From contig NC_091123.1 in the NCBI RefSeq assembly GCF_040183065.1, positions 110,458,821 to 110,522,820 of the forward strand: a stretch of DNA of 64,000 nucleotides, read 5' to 3'. Both the position numbers and the translations under genes were made by a program. Below, piece by piece: positions 36,343 to 47,429 of the stretch (positions are counted from its first letter, which is position 1; each line of letters opens with the position of its first letter). The notes under the pieces were generated by a model, which had not been told where the DNA came from, made no database searches, and saw nothing but the letters and a program-made list of their open reading frames with translations. The stretch comes from Periplaneta americana. Taxonomy: Eukaryota; Arthropoda; Insecta; Blattodea; Blattidae.

Positions 36343-36575
36343 AACGTTAAATGTTATGTTTTATTTAATGACGCTCGCAACTGCAGAGGTTATATCAGCG
36401 TCGCCGGATGTGCCGGAATTTTGTCCCGCAGGAGTTCTTTTACATGCCAGTAAATCTACTGACATGAGCCTGTCGCATTTAAGCACACTTAAATGCCATC
36501 GACCTGGCCCAGGATCGAACCCGCAACCTTGGGCATAGAAGGCCAGCGCTATACCAACTCGCCAACCAGGTCGAC
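36343..36575 (-). mobile_element. Full-length tRNA-derived SINE with 12-bp target duplication
   Basis: The minus strand begins GTCGACCTGGTTGGCGAGTT, with A box, then a perfect B box (GGTTCGATCC), a body with TTTAAGTGTGCTTAAATG, and the tail GAGCGTCATTAAATAAAAC. GATTCTAATAAG is duplicated at 36331-36342 and 36576-36587. Confidence 0.9.
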
Positions 36576-36587
36576 GATTCTAATAAG

Positions 36588-37585
36588 GAAAAAAGCATAT
36601 TGAAGAGTATTGTTTGCAGATTTTCAAGATGTTTCAGTCACCACAATATAACAAATGTAAGACTTCTTAATTGAGGTTTGTTTTATACTACTGTAGGCCT
36701 AGTGTGGTAAAATCTGTTTTTGAAGTAGAAAATCGATCAGCGATAAACTTTTTGTCTTGAAGAGATAAGTGGGTAGTTGCAGTGTATGAAATCGTCTAAA
36801 TAGATTCTACTTTGTGTTGAAAAAAATCCATGGTAATAGAATGAGTCAACAAGATATCATCACTTGTTAAGTTTATGTCTGATTGTTCGCTGTCCGTCAA
36901 GTAGCGCGTACATAAACATTATTTATCTTCAAAACCCAACCATGCTTTAAAAATAAGCATTTATTGTTTTGATTGGTTGCATTCAGTTAAAGGGACAGAC
37001 TAAAATGTTTAGTCAGATGTCTCCAGTCGTTTCAATTGGATTTTTGTAACAGAAATTGGGTCCACACTTAACGCAAAGGAACGATTGTGTCGCCTCCTTT
37101 TCGCAAGACAAGTGGAAGAAATGTGTTGAGCACGTTAAAAATAACCAAGAACAATATTTTTCTAGTTCTAATGTAATAGACGGTGAAAAATTTAATTAGG
37201 AGAATGTTCAGATGACTTGTCAATCAGTAGCTTCAGATTAATGGAGGGAAACTCTGACTCCGCCTCCAGTAACCTCCTACAACGGAGTTTTCTCAGTTGT
37301 TAACCTAATAATTATATCAGTATTAATTTTTTATTTTTCTGAGAAGGGGGGCGTAGTTATATATGTTTTATTTTAGCGCCCATTTTTCACAAGTTCAGTT
37401 ATTTTTTTTTTTCACACAAAAGGAACTTCTTTGCTCAGCTTTAATGTAATGTAGAAAGCTGAAATTTTTGGAGGTTCTTTATTTGGATGTCTTACATCTA
37501 CTTAAACAATATTTTTAAATTATTAAATTTTAAATGTGTTACAAGGGGTAATGCACTGAAAATCATTTGAATGTAATATATGAAT
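36588..37585. other. No supported feature
   Basis: I see no gene or defined repeat terminus. Confidence 0.4.
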
Positions 37586-37600
37586 GAAGGATAAATTGTT

Positions 37601-38015
37601 GAATTTAAATACTATTATAGTCACAATCATGCCACGGTATGAAAGAAAAATTTCACAACCTCGAGAGGGATACGAACCTGCGACTTCCTGTACTCCGGTC
37701 AGGCGCTCTACCACTGAGCTATCGAGTTCGTCTCACGCCAAAGGCTCGGAATCTTCCTTTCATACTGGCGACTCTGTTATAGAGTATTGTCCATAGCGTC
37801 TGATCTAGTCAGCACTGCTTATGAGTGGGAAGAAACTTTACAAATGTAATCTTCATCTTACGATGTTGGATGACGCATATACGTCCTTTGATGTGACATA
37901 TTAATGAATTTAAATACATGATGGCATGATTGTGACTATAATAGTATTTAAATTCATTAATATGTCACATCAAAGGGCGTATATGCGTCATCCAACATCG
38001 TAAGATGAAGATTAC
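37601..38015 (-). mobile_element. tRNA-derived SINE with fold-back end
   Basis: A minus-strand tRNA-like head (TAGCTCAGTGGTAGAGCG, then GGTTCGTATCC) lies at about 37665-37735. The insertion as a whole is bounded by AAGGATAAATTGTT and AAGGATAAATTATT (37587-37600 and 38016-38029). On the side opposite the tail the sequence folds back on itself as a hairpin with 71-bp arms. Confidence 0.8.
37846..38015. repeat. Near-perfect palindrome, 71-bp arms
   Basis: Arms at 37846-37916 and 37945-38015 match with one difference, around a 28-bp spacer. The spacer itself continues the inverted match to the SINE tail at 37603-37634. Confidence 0.9.
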
Positions 38016-38098
38016 AAGGATAAATTATTGTTTCTCAATAAGGATATAAATTAAAGAAATACCATACTTTCAGCATAAAGCCAACGTAAGTGTGCAAG

Positions 38099-38103
<5 letters not shown>

Positions 38104-38137
<34 letters not shown>
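38104..38137 (+). repeat. Poly(A) tract
   Basis: About 34 A residues. There is no recognisable upstream retrocopy. Confidence 0.9.
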
Positions 38138-38138
<1 letters not shown>

Positions 38139-38548
38139 AGTTGTCTAGCTACAGCAACAGTTTTCGAGAAAAAGTTTTTTATATAAGCCATAATTTAACA
38201 TTGTCAGATAAGCAACTTCGTATCACCTTAAAAATGTCCTATTATTTGGTTTCTAAGGATTTTCATAGATGTGTTGTAAACAAAATAATAGACAGTAATG
38301 ATCTTCATAGAAACGCTAGTGTAACTAAATTTCAGATGATAACTACCGTAAAAAATATTGTTAAAGAATATTCAAGCAATTTTGTAACATAATCCATAAT
38401 TCATATTGTATAATTTATTTGATTATCACTAGCACAAGTTTTTATTTCAAAATCAACCTATAACTGATCAGAACAACAAATTGCATAATCATTGCTTAAA
38501 CATTTTCAAGCACATTTTCTCAAAACTAACTAAAGTGCTCTTTGCAGT

Positions 38549-39516
38549 GAGGGAAGTGGAAAAAACCAGAAGCGGTATGCTACCCCAAGATTTTCCCCTG
38601 GTATACCTCGATTCAAAAAAGGCATACCCTCTCCCTTACAACATACACGTACCTACATAATATACCAATTTCGTAATAAAACATTTCAAGTTGCTTGCGG
38701 CTGAGTTACATGTCGGAAAATAACCAAAATCTATTTCACTGCCATTTTTCTGGCTTGAAAAAGCGTTTGACAAAGCGCGCGTAGTAAAACTATTTTCATG
38801 TAGGCTGGATTTACGGGGCCTAGTGCCATCATTACTACCACAATCACTTTTCTGACACTGAAATTTTGTCTTTACTCCTCCTATGACAAATGTATCCATT
38901 ACTGTATTACAAATACCACTACAGTTATACCGTAATAACAAGTACTGTATTTAAACGTCTATGTTAGCCATTACTTAACGATACTGCCTACTGAAGCAGT
39001 AAAGCTCAAAATTCAAACATTGCCAATACTCCTTTACGGAAAATCGCTAAACATCTGTGCAAAATTAATTTACTTCCTATAGTGTTAATGATTAAAACTT
39101 TATTTCTATCTCTAACGAGTACTTAAACAGAATTGTATTGTTTAAATAACAGATAAGTAACGATATTTGTCACTGACAAATATTTTAAAAGAATAATATC
39201 TCATCAGTCACTAAATTGGCAACAATGGCCATCACAAGCTACATACCACAGACTTCTATATTTGAAATGCTACCGTTGTAAGCATTCCAGGGGTTGACTT
39301 ATCAAATAAACGTGTCCGAACACACGTTGAATACAGTTCCAGAAAGCTGCGGTTTAGATTTATGAAGCAAACAGATGAAGAAATGTATAAACAAATTTAT
39401 GGATCACATTTTTTCAGTGACTGTATGTCATTTTTCACTAACGGTATGTTTTCTGATCACAGAAACCAGAGGTGGTATTCCATACCGACGTATACCGTCT
39501 CACTTCCCCTCACTGG
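38549..39516. mobile_element. Possible hAT-like element
   Basis: CAGTGAGGGAAGTG on the left and its complement with one extra base (CACTTCCCCTCACTG) on the right are similar inverted ends of hAT type. I find no 8-bp target duplication and no transposase, so this is tentative. Confidence 0.35.
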
Positions 39517-39675
39517 AGTTATGTCCCTTTGCTTCTGACCCACTCAATTGTTTCATTTATACGGCACAAAATATGTGATACGAAGAAACCGACATTGTAA
39601 ATCTCTCGGCGTTGGAGGGAAGTTTCGAAACACTTCCGGTTCGCGAACCACTAAAAGCCCATCCATGATCTAGGG

Positions 39676-40941
39676 CAGGCATCGCAAATGTCACAAATTC
39701 ATGACGCATTATAAATACTACCCACTACACACAAAGTGAAGACGGGATAGGGAGCATCGGTCGCAGTAATCTAGACAGCAGAGGTGGTTTCTGATCGCCA
39801 CTAACTTTCGCGTTCATAACAAAGAAGTAACAAGAAAAAGAAGGAATGAATACCTTTTATGAAAATATTATTTTCATCTGCATTCTTTTATTTATGATTA
39901 CCAATATTCCCATTCGTTAAGATCTCAAAATTAGGGGTTGCCTCAAAAGTAGCCACTACATTTGTGCACGAAGACTGGCTTCTGTTAAGCGTGTCCTTTT
40001 TGATTTTAATATGTCTAATTTTGAAAAAAAAAAAATTCACAAATATACGTAGAACCGAACATAGCTGCGATTGTGGCTGCAAATGATCTAAGACGTCGGT
40101 ATTTAGAGGAGTCAATATTTTTAAATACATTTAAACCAACACAATCCTTGTGATTGTTTTCACAAAGTCATTTTGGAGATCAGCAACCTCAAATTGTAAG
40201 TCTGGTCGTACCTTCAGAATGGGTTTGTTAAAAGGATTTGCAAATAGAGAGAAATCATTTTTCATTTGTTTAAAATCACAAAACCTTGTATTACTTTCAG
40301 AATTTAGATTCTGAAAGTAATGTTTCCAGGATGTCGCAGTACTCATCTATTTTTGAATCAGAAACATTTGGAAGTGACTTCAAACAAGAAAAATGATTAA
40401 ACTCATTTTCTTTCCCTTGCACTTTCCAAACATTTATCATCATTAAAAAGATTTCACCGCGTCATACATGTCAACTATGTTCTGATCACGTTCTTGAAGT
40501 CGGCAGTTGAATTTGTTCAGCTGTTCAGAAATATGTTATGAACGATTCAGATAATACTGGATAACATAATGAGCCACTACTGACAGTACACATAACACTA
40601 GAGCAGGCTTGCAGAATTGGGCGCCAATATTAGCGTTACGTCACTCATCGGAATACGTCACTCACCCCTTCCTTCCACCCCTGCGTCATTGATTTGGTAG
40701 GGGAGGGGATTTGTATTCAGTGTCTGTGTTATGTGATTGCGTACTGTCCACAGATACGTCATTCAACGCCGGTGGACTGTGGTTGGGGAACCAACGCTTT
40801 TCCCTTGCTTTCCACCCCTCTCTCGCCAGTACCGTATCCCTGCACTAGAGGAAGGAGTTCAGCGCAGAGAGGGGTGTTGTCACATGGAACTTACGTCAGA
40901 GTTCAGGCACTGTTTCACGAAATAAAATTTTGCGATGCCTG
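39676..40941 (-). mobile_element. hAT DNA transposon, internally deleted
   Basis: The ends CAGGCATCGCAAA and TTTGCGATGCCTG are exact inverted repeats, and the 8-bp target ATCTAGGG is duplicated at 39668-39675 and 40942-40949. A decayed transposase C-terminus lies inside on the minus strand. Confidence 0.9.
39888..40545 (-). pseudogene. hAT transposase C-terminal fragment
   Basis: In shifting minus-strand frames I read LNKFNCRLQERDQNIVDMYD, then NEFNHFSCLKSLPNVS, then FCDFKQMKNDFSLFANPFN and RHIKIKKDTLNRSQ. The order L-N-x-x-L-Q, F-x-L-F-x-N-P-F and K-x-x-x-R-x-x-L is that of SCAND3/ZBED-related hAT transposases up to the dimerisation region. The catalytic core is missing and several shifts are present. 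Confidence 0.7.
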
Positions 40942-40949
40942 ATCTAGGG

Positions 40950-41690
40950 TCTCGTCTCGCTCTATCTCAGTACTAACCTAACCCTAATTCCAATAAGTGA
41001 CGAAGTCAGTATTTAAAAAATGGGTAGGCAGAACGTAGTACATTAGTATGTCATTAATGGAAAATATTTTATTCCTAGGAGCACTAAGGGGTTTCAGAAA
41101 AGTCGCTAAATTATATTTAAACAATTTAAAATATAAAACTTCAATTAATTTTATCGCTAAAAATTATTGTCAAAAGTAGACTATAGTTATTAGATCTAGC
41201 TACGCTAAATTGACAACACTGACTTGAAGCGCGAAAAAGTCTGAATATTCATTGTTGGCCGGTGTGATTGGTCGTGAGACATGCCTCCTAGCGACGGCGA
41301 GGGGATGCTAGAAATTCCTTCTGTCATCAAAGAACCTCACGTTATTTTCCTTTCCCTCCAATCCGCCCTATAAAGTCGTTACTGTTGAAAAGACAAGCGA
41401 AAATTTTCCTCACCCGTAAATCCTAATAACTTTGTCCGAGCACATCTATCGTTGACATGTGCCACTATCTAGCGGTCGATGAGCGAAGAACCCAGTACAA
41501 TTGGTTGATTTTGTCAATCACATCAATTACAGATGGTAAGTTTATTGCAAACTATTTATAGTTTTTAATCGTAAGAATTTTTTTGGATAGGTATTTCTTT
41601 AATTGTTTCCAAGTAGTTCGCCATTAGTCCAACTCAAAACCTTTTCTACCCCAAGCCATCTCATTGCATTTCATATCGTAACATCCCAAC
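40950..41690. other. No supported feature
   Basis: I see no gene or defined repeat terminus. Confidence 0.4.
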
Positions 41691-41699
41691 CCAACCAAT

Positions 41700-43306
41700 A
41701 TGGACCCCAAAATATACAAGTCCAAACTCAGATCAAAATGAATTAATAGCTATGGTATCAGAAGACGAAGCAACCGTACCAGAAGACGAAAAAGGATTTT
41801 CTATTTTAAGAGAAAACGTTGAACTAGCGCTTAGGGAAATGAAGAATGGGAAAGCAACAGGAGTTGATGGAATCCCCATTGAGTTAGTGAAATGGTTGGA
41901 TGAAAACAAGAAGGAACTTTATCATTATGCAACGAAATATATGGAAAAGGCGAATGGCCTGAAGATTTCACGGAACAGTGTTGCTGCCATTACCGAAGAA
42001 AAATAATGCCAAGAAGTGTAAGGAGTTCAGGACTATCAACCTGATATCGCACTCGGCAAAGATTCTCCCTGGAATACTGAATCGACATTTATATTCTAAG
42101 ATGGAAGGACAGTTGAAAGAAGAGCAGTTTGGCTTCGGAAAAGGAAAAGGTACAAGGGATGCAATTGGACTACTACGAACAATCGGCGAAAGATACCTAG
42201 AGAAGAATAAAGAAGTGTATATAGTATTTGTGGACTTAGAAAAGGCGTTTGACAGAGTAGATTGGAACAAACGGATGGTCATCCTGAAGAAAATAAGTGT
42301 GAATTGGAAAGACAGGAGGTTGTTGAGTAACCTATATATGAAACGACTCAAAGTCAGGATAGGAGAAGAAATGTTAGAAGGAACTGAAATAGGGAGAGAA
42401 GTGTAACATAACAAGGATCCTTTTATCATTACCCTGTTCAATATCTATTTGCAGGATTTAGTGAAGAACTATCTTCAGAACATGGGAGAGGTAAAAGTAG
42501 AAAGAAGAAGAATAAAGTCCATAAGATTTGCTGATGATATGGTGTTGTTAGCAGAAGAGGAGATGGTCCTAAGCGATATGCTACTGGAGCTAAATGACAG
42601 CTGTGAGCAATATGGGATGAAGATAAATGTCAACAAGACGAAGACCATGGTTGTCGCAAGAAAAATAAAGAAAGTAAACTTGCGAATTCTAAATGAAGCA
42701 GTAGAGCAAGTGAACTGCTTCAAATACTTCGGGTGTACTACAAGCAGTAACATGAGCAGCAGCCAGGAAGTCAAAAGGAGCATAGCAATGGCAAAGAAAG
42801 CTTTTTATAGAAAAGGGAGCATCTTCTGTGGACTTTCTTGAGAAAGAACTAAAGAAGGGATTAGTGAACTGCCTTGTGTGGAGTGTGGCATGGTATGGGG
42901 CAGAAACATGGACATTACGACGAAATGAAGCGAAACGAATAGAAGCAGTTGAAATGTGGATATGGAGAAGAATGGAGCTTATGAAGTGGACAGACAGAAT
43001 AAGAAATGAAGCTGTGTTAGAAAGGGTGGGTGAAGAAAGAATGATGCTGAAACTGATCAGAAAGAGAAAAAGTAATGGTTGGGTCACTGGCTGAGAAGAA
43101 ACTGCCTGCTGAAGGATGTACTAGTGAACGGAAGAATAGTTCGGAGCAGAAGAAGATATCAGACGATAGACGACATTAAGATATTTGGATCATATGCGGA
43201 GACTAAGAGGAAGGCAGGAAGTAAGAAAGATTGGAGAATGCTGGGTTTGCAGTGAAAGACCTGCCCATGGGCAGAACACTTAGACTATGTAGCCTATGTA
43301 TGTATG
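41700..43306 (+). pseudogene. 5'-truncated LINE with reverse transcriptase ORF
   Basis: The plus strand reads MKNGKATGVDGIPIELVKWL, then after a shift LPLPKKNNAKKCKEFRTINL, YIVFVDLEKAFDRVDW with the first catalytic Asp, and SIRFADDMVLLAEEEM with the catalytic pair intact. NCFKYFGCTTSSN and WYGAETWTLRRNEAKRIE follow, and the end is GSYAETKRKA, K-D-W-R-M and a GTAT-rich tail. The endonuclease part is absent. At least three frameshifts are present. The 3' end matches the fragment at 2458-2600, so the family is present at least twice. The 5' border is approximate. Confidence 0.85.
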
Positions 43307-43632
43307 TAATTATGGCATTTAGATAAAAGGACTTAACCCTCATTTTTTAAAACTTGGCTTTTTACTGTTAGTATAGTTACAAAATGTGAAGATATGGCTT
43401 CTTTGGCAATTATATTTATGGATAACTAATAATTAATGTGTAAAATGTTAATTTTTGTTGTTCCTGAAACATCTACTGCTTTGTATGATTAAGCCCTTTT
43501 ACCTAAACAATCGATACGTATTTTTTTCATCTATGAATAGATAGATAATTGAATTTTCAGTCTCTATTTAATTTCGAAATAAACTAAAAGAATTAATGTT
43601 AGTAAGTTGAGAGACATGTTAGGAAATAGAGT

Positions 43633-43638
43633 TTTAAT
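43633..43638 (-). promoter_or_regulatory. Candidate polyadenylation signal ATTAAA
   Basis: ATTAAA on the minus strand lies about 50 bases after the MARCH stop codon. No stronger AATAAA is seen closer. Function is inferred from position only. Confidence 0.4.
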
Positions 43639-43687
43639 ATTTGTACGGTGAAACGAAATAAAATGGCGTCGTTGCGAAGCATCAGCC

Positions 43688-43990
43688 CTAAACACAGGAC
43701 TCAGTGGAACGGCGCCTGGCGATTGTGCTGTAGGGGTCGACGAGCACCACGATGAAGTTGGTGTGCCACCAGCGCCACAAACTGGAGGAGTGCTGTCTGA
43801 TCGCGGTAACCACCCAGCCGTAATAAGTCACCAGGCTGAGCGTAGAGGTGACCAGTATGGACAGCATGATCCAGGGCCGATCTGTATCGCTTTTGCCGTT
43901 GATCACCACGTTGGTGGACACCAGGATCATGTACAAGGCGAACAACGAGAGCGGGGTCATCAAGCAGAACCACAACAGGTCCAGGATCAT
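43688..43990 (-). CDS. MARCH-type E3 ubiquitin ligase, last coding exon
   Basis: The exon starts after a good acceptor (a pyrimidine-rich stretch, then CAG) in phase 0 and encodes 100 residues to a TAG. Residues 1-28 (MILDLLWFCLMTPLSLFALY and following) and about 40-64 (WIMLSILVTSTLSLVTYYGW and following) are two membrane segments. The T-P-L motif in the first and the W-x-x-T-N after the second match the MARCH2/3 branch, in which a RING-CH domain is followed by two membrane spans. The protein ends in Glu-Ser-Cys-Val, a class I PDZ-ligand form. ATTAAA on the minus strand at 43633-43638 could be the polyadenylation signal. It is GC-rich compared with its surroundings. Confidence 0.8.
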   Translation of the reverse strand: MILDLLWFCLMTPLSLFALYMILVSTNVVINGKSDTDRPWIMLSILVTSTLSLVTYYGWVVTAIRQHSSSLWRWWHTNFIVVLVDPYSTIARRRSTESCV

Positions 43991-44039
43991 CTGCCGCCAC
44001 AGAAAAAGTAGAAATGTTAACTCAGTTTTGTAGGAATAG

Positions 44040-44520
44040 ACAGGTAATTTTAGTGTCCTATTTTTCTTTGTCCATCTATACTATTTCTTTTCTTTACTTT
44101 CTTTCCTAATTTCTCCTCTCATATTTGCTTTCCCTTCATTTCCTTTCCTTATCTATCATTTTCTTTTCTTTCCTTTCTTTTTCTCATGGCACCTCTATTT
44201 GTTCTTTCTTTTTTATCTATCCTTTCCGTTTCTTTCCTTCGACCCACTATTTCTATTTACTCTTTCTTCCCTTATCTATCGTTTTTTTATGTTTTCATGA
44301 CGTCTCCGATTCTATTTTCGCCTACTTTCCTTAACTATCTTTTCCTTTCTTTTTACACCTCTTCTCTCCTATTTGCTTTTCCGTCCTTACTGTCATCTTT
44401 AGTTTCCATTTTCCTTTTCATCCTTTACCTCTTCACACCTATTTCTTATTCCATTCCTTCTCCATTTATTCCTTATCTTTCATTTCCTTCCTTTTCCTTG
44501 TTTATCATTGCCCTAACTTA
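44040..44520 (+). repeat. C/T-rich low-complexity tract, left part
   Basis: A long polypyrimidine stretch of short CTTT/TTCC-type words. It has the same character as 47430-48610, from which it is separated by inserted transposons. Confidence 0.85.
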
Positions 44521-44999
44521 CTGTCTTACTAATAAACCGTGTATAGTTTTTATACGAGACTTATGCAGAGTTGAGACAGAAAACTTTCCTAATAAACCAT
44601 GCATAAGCGATGGATGTATAAACAGTCTGTAACTATACGATGGGAATTGCTTTGCAGTAGTTATATACATAAAAACCCTTTGTTTAAGCGCTGTATATAG
44701 GGAAGAAATGGCCGCACCTCTAACAGCTGTTCGTATCGACTGTCATTTTATGATGATGGTTGCCTTGTAATCACAGAAGAACAAACCAAAGAGCACAGAA
44801 TAATTAAAATAATATTGCTGTAGCTTGTACTCTTTGACCAAAATATAATGTGGTAATCGATCAGAGCCAGTTGTACTATCGATACTTAACACGGCACACC
44901 AGAGCGATCTACCGGATGCAATAGAGAACCTCAGATATTCTATTACCTTTCGTAATGAAGTAATACTGAAACTATGACGTAGCTGTGTAACAGTTATAC

Positions 45000-47274
45000 C
45001 AGCGATGCCCAACCCCTTCTCATAAGAGCTAATGACGTCACAGCGTGGCTTTACCCCACCTCCTTCGTTTGGAGGCATGACCGTGGATGAACCACTTCCC
45101 CTACTTTTATTCACTCAGGGGCGGCTGACTGTAATGGCAGGTTCCAAGGCAACCAAATATACCATTTTCCCGAAAGAGTGGGAGGAAGAATATTTTTGTG
45201 TTGCAGAGGAAACGACGGTCAAGTGTCTTATTTACAAAACTCATTTATCGTGGGTTTCACGATATAATATTAAACGGCACTTCGAAAAATACCATCATAC
45301 TGATTATGGCAAACATATTCTATCAGGTAAGCAATCATTAACATCACTTGCTATTAGAGTTTGAATATATTTGCTGAGTTTTAAATTGACTATCTAATTA
45401 ATAAATTTCACTTGCAGGTGAAGCAAGATTACAGAAACTAAACAATATGAAAGCACCAACTCCTGACGGCTTTAGTACTGGCAATGTTGTTAGAGTTTCT
45501 TATAGAATTGCTGAACACATTGCAAAGAATATGAAGTCTTTTAACGAAGGGGAGTTCATAAAAGATTGTTTAATTATAGCAGCCGAAGAAGTTTGTCCTA
45601 ATTTAATACCCGCTTTTCAGTTACTAAGTCTGTCTCGAAATACCGTGACAAGACGTGTGGAAGAATTGGGATGTGATATAGAGAGACAGTTACAGGACAA
45701 AATAAAATCATTAACATGTTTTTCTCTAGCGTTGGATGAAAGCACGGACAGAACTAATGAAGCTCAATTGGCTGTGTTTTTGAGGGGGTTACTAGTGAAT
45801 TTTGTATTATTGAAGAGCTTCTATACGTAGTTTCTCTTAAAACACACACGTGTGGTGAAGATATTTTCAATGCTGTGCGAGATGTTGGTTGCAGATTAGA
45901 ACTTCCTTGGGCAAAACTAGTTAGTGTTGCGACCGATGGGGTCCCGTCGATGAAAGGGGATGAAAATGGTTTTATTGGCAGACTAAGGAAGTTTCTAAGG
46001 AATATGGATATGCCCTCTGATTTTTTGTCTATACACTGCATAATTCATAGGGAGGCTTTATGTGCAAAATCAGTTGCTTTAAATAATGTTATGTCCGTTG
46101 TTGTGAACTGCGTGAATTTTATTAAATCAAGCTCCCTTCGCAATAGACAATTTAAAGAATTGCTAGAAGAGCTAGGATCTCATTATGAAAATGTGCCATA
46201 TTATTGTCATGTCAGGTGGCTCAGTCGAGGTGCCCTGTTAAGACGTTTCTTCCAGCTACGATGTGAGATAAATAACTTCATGAAAAAACAAGTAAGCATA
46301 AAAATGTAAAAATACTCATATTTAGTATGCATTATAACGTACCCCTAAAATATAACTGGTTTGTTATAATGTATAATATTTATTATTTGTAGGGCCATGA
46401 AGTTCCAGAACTAACTCAAGAAGAATGGCTGTGTGACCTGGCTTTTTCGACCGATCTATTTCATCACCTTGATATCCTAAATATGAGTTTGCAGGGGAAA
46501 GATAAAAACGTAATGAGTTTATCTGACGCAGTGAATACAAAATTAATACTATGGCAAAGTCAACTGGAAACTGGCGACTTATATCATTTTCATTCCTTGG
46601 AATCAATTTTTACAATAAATGTCACCCTGTTAGAAAAATATGTAACAATTATAAAGAAACTATATGACACTTTCGAGTCCAAATTTCGAGACTTGAAAAC
46701 AATAGAGGCGAAAATTAGTCTTTTTAACAACCCGTTCAATTTTGCTTGCAAAGATGCTCCGCATGATCTGCAAATGGAACTAGTTGCTTTGCAGAATTCT
46801 ATAGCCACGAAATGTTCTCAGAAAGAAGGTTGGGATTTGTTTAAATCTTTACCCAGGGAAACATTTCCCAGATTGCGAATGTTTGCTGCGAATTTAATGA
46901 CAATCTTTGGTTCTACATATATCTGCGAGCAGATGTTCTTGAGAATGAATCAAATAAAAAGCCAATCTCGTAGTAGAGTAGGGCACGAACATTTGGTCCA
47001 CCTTTTAAGACTTTGTTGTTCATCCTTTGCGGCAAACATTGACGAACTGGTTGGAAGTAAACAGTGCCAACAAAGCCACTAACAGAAAAGGTGTTCAAGA
47101 TGCTTATTTGAGTTTCTTTCCATCACAAAATAATTACATTGAAATTAACTGAAGCCGCCACTGTAATAAGAGAAGTTTGTGACGTCATGAGTACATGAAT
47201 GCGTAGTAGCTTCGTAAAGAGAGGGTAGGGGTTAATCCGCCGACTCCTCTTGCGGTTAAGGTTGGGCATCGCTG
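45000..47274 (+). mobile_element. Complete hAT transposon with transposase gene
   Basis: The exact 15-bp ends CAGCGATGCCCAACC are inverted at 45000-45014 and 47260-47274, and the target AGTTATAC is duplicated at 44992-44999 and 47275-47282. At 2275 bp with a three-exon transposase gene it has the structure of an autonomous hAT. It lies in the intron of the MARCH gene in the opposite orientation. Confidence 0.95.
45134..47082 (+). pseudogene. hAT transposase (Charlie/GTF2IRD2-like), three exons, one frameshift
   Basis: Exon 1 (ATG 45134, or in frame from 45032) ends at 45326 before GTAAGC. Exon 2 is 45418-46291 and exon 3 is 46393-47082; both introns are short with GT-AG borders, in phases 1 and 0. 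It encodes a BED-like finger with one Cys replaced (VKCLIYKTHLS), then CFSLALDESTD with the first catalytic Asp, VATDGVPSMKG with the second, CIIHREALCAKS, WLCDLAFSTDLF, and GSTYICEQMFLRM with the Glu, followed by RVGHEHLVHLLR. Near the G run at 45784-45788 one base appears missing, which shifts the frame; otherwise I see no stop. The family cuts and pastes DNA. A sequencing or assembly error is possible. Confidence 0.9.
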
Positions 47275-47429
47275 AGTTATACTGTTATACACGACGTATG
47301 TAGTGATTATTAGTAAGAAATTTACACGCGACTTATAAACGAGCTATTCATTGTATACGTATAAGACAGTTAAACGTCTGTATAGGTTATAGAGTTTTTT
47401 TAGTAAGACCGTTAACGTTTTACCTTTGT

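Larger units (their letters stand above)
44523..47409. mobile_element. Possible older DNA element hosting the hAT
   Basis: The inverted ends GTCTTACTAATAAACC and GTCTTACTAAAAAAAC bound the non-pyrimidine block between the two C/T tracts, with further TAATAAACC-like and TATAC-rich words repeated just inside. I find no target duplication and cannot name the superfamily. Only the position and the shared first 12 bases support it. Confidence 0.4.

Noticed and set aside
37660-37735. tRNA gene on the minus strand
   Set aside because: The A and B boxes and part of an acceptor stem are present, but the unit lies inside a SINE insertion with its own target duplication.
38090-38392. 100-codon protein after the poly(A) run
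   Set aside because: The start is poly-Lys from the A tract and the rest has no recognisable motif.
38549-39516. Confident hAT element
   Set aside because: Ends are similar and of hAT type, but no 8-bp duplication or transposase was found; kept only as a low-confidence feature.
43701-44011. Bacterial contamination, suggested by locally high GC
   Set aside because: The block is a MARCH exon with membrane spans and a splice acceptor, in phase with the RING exon.
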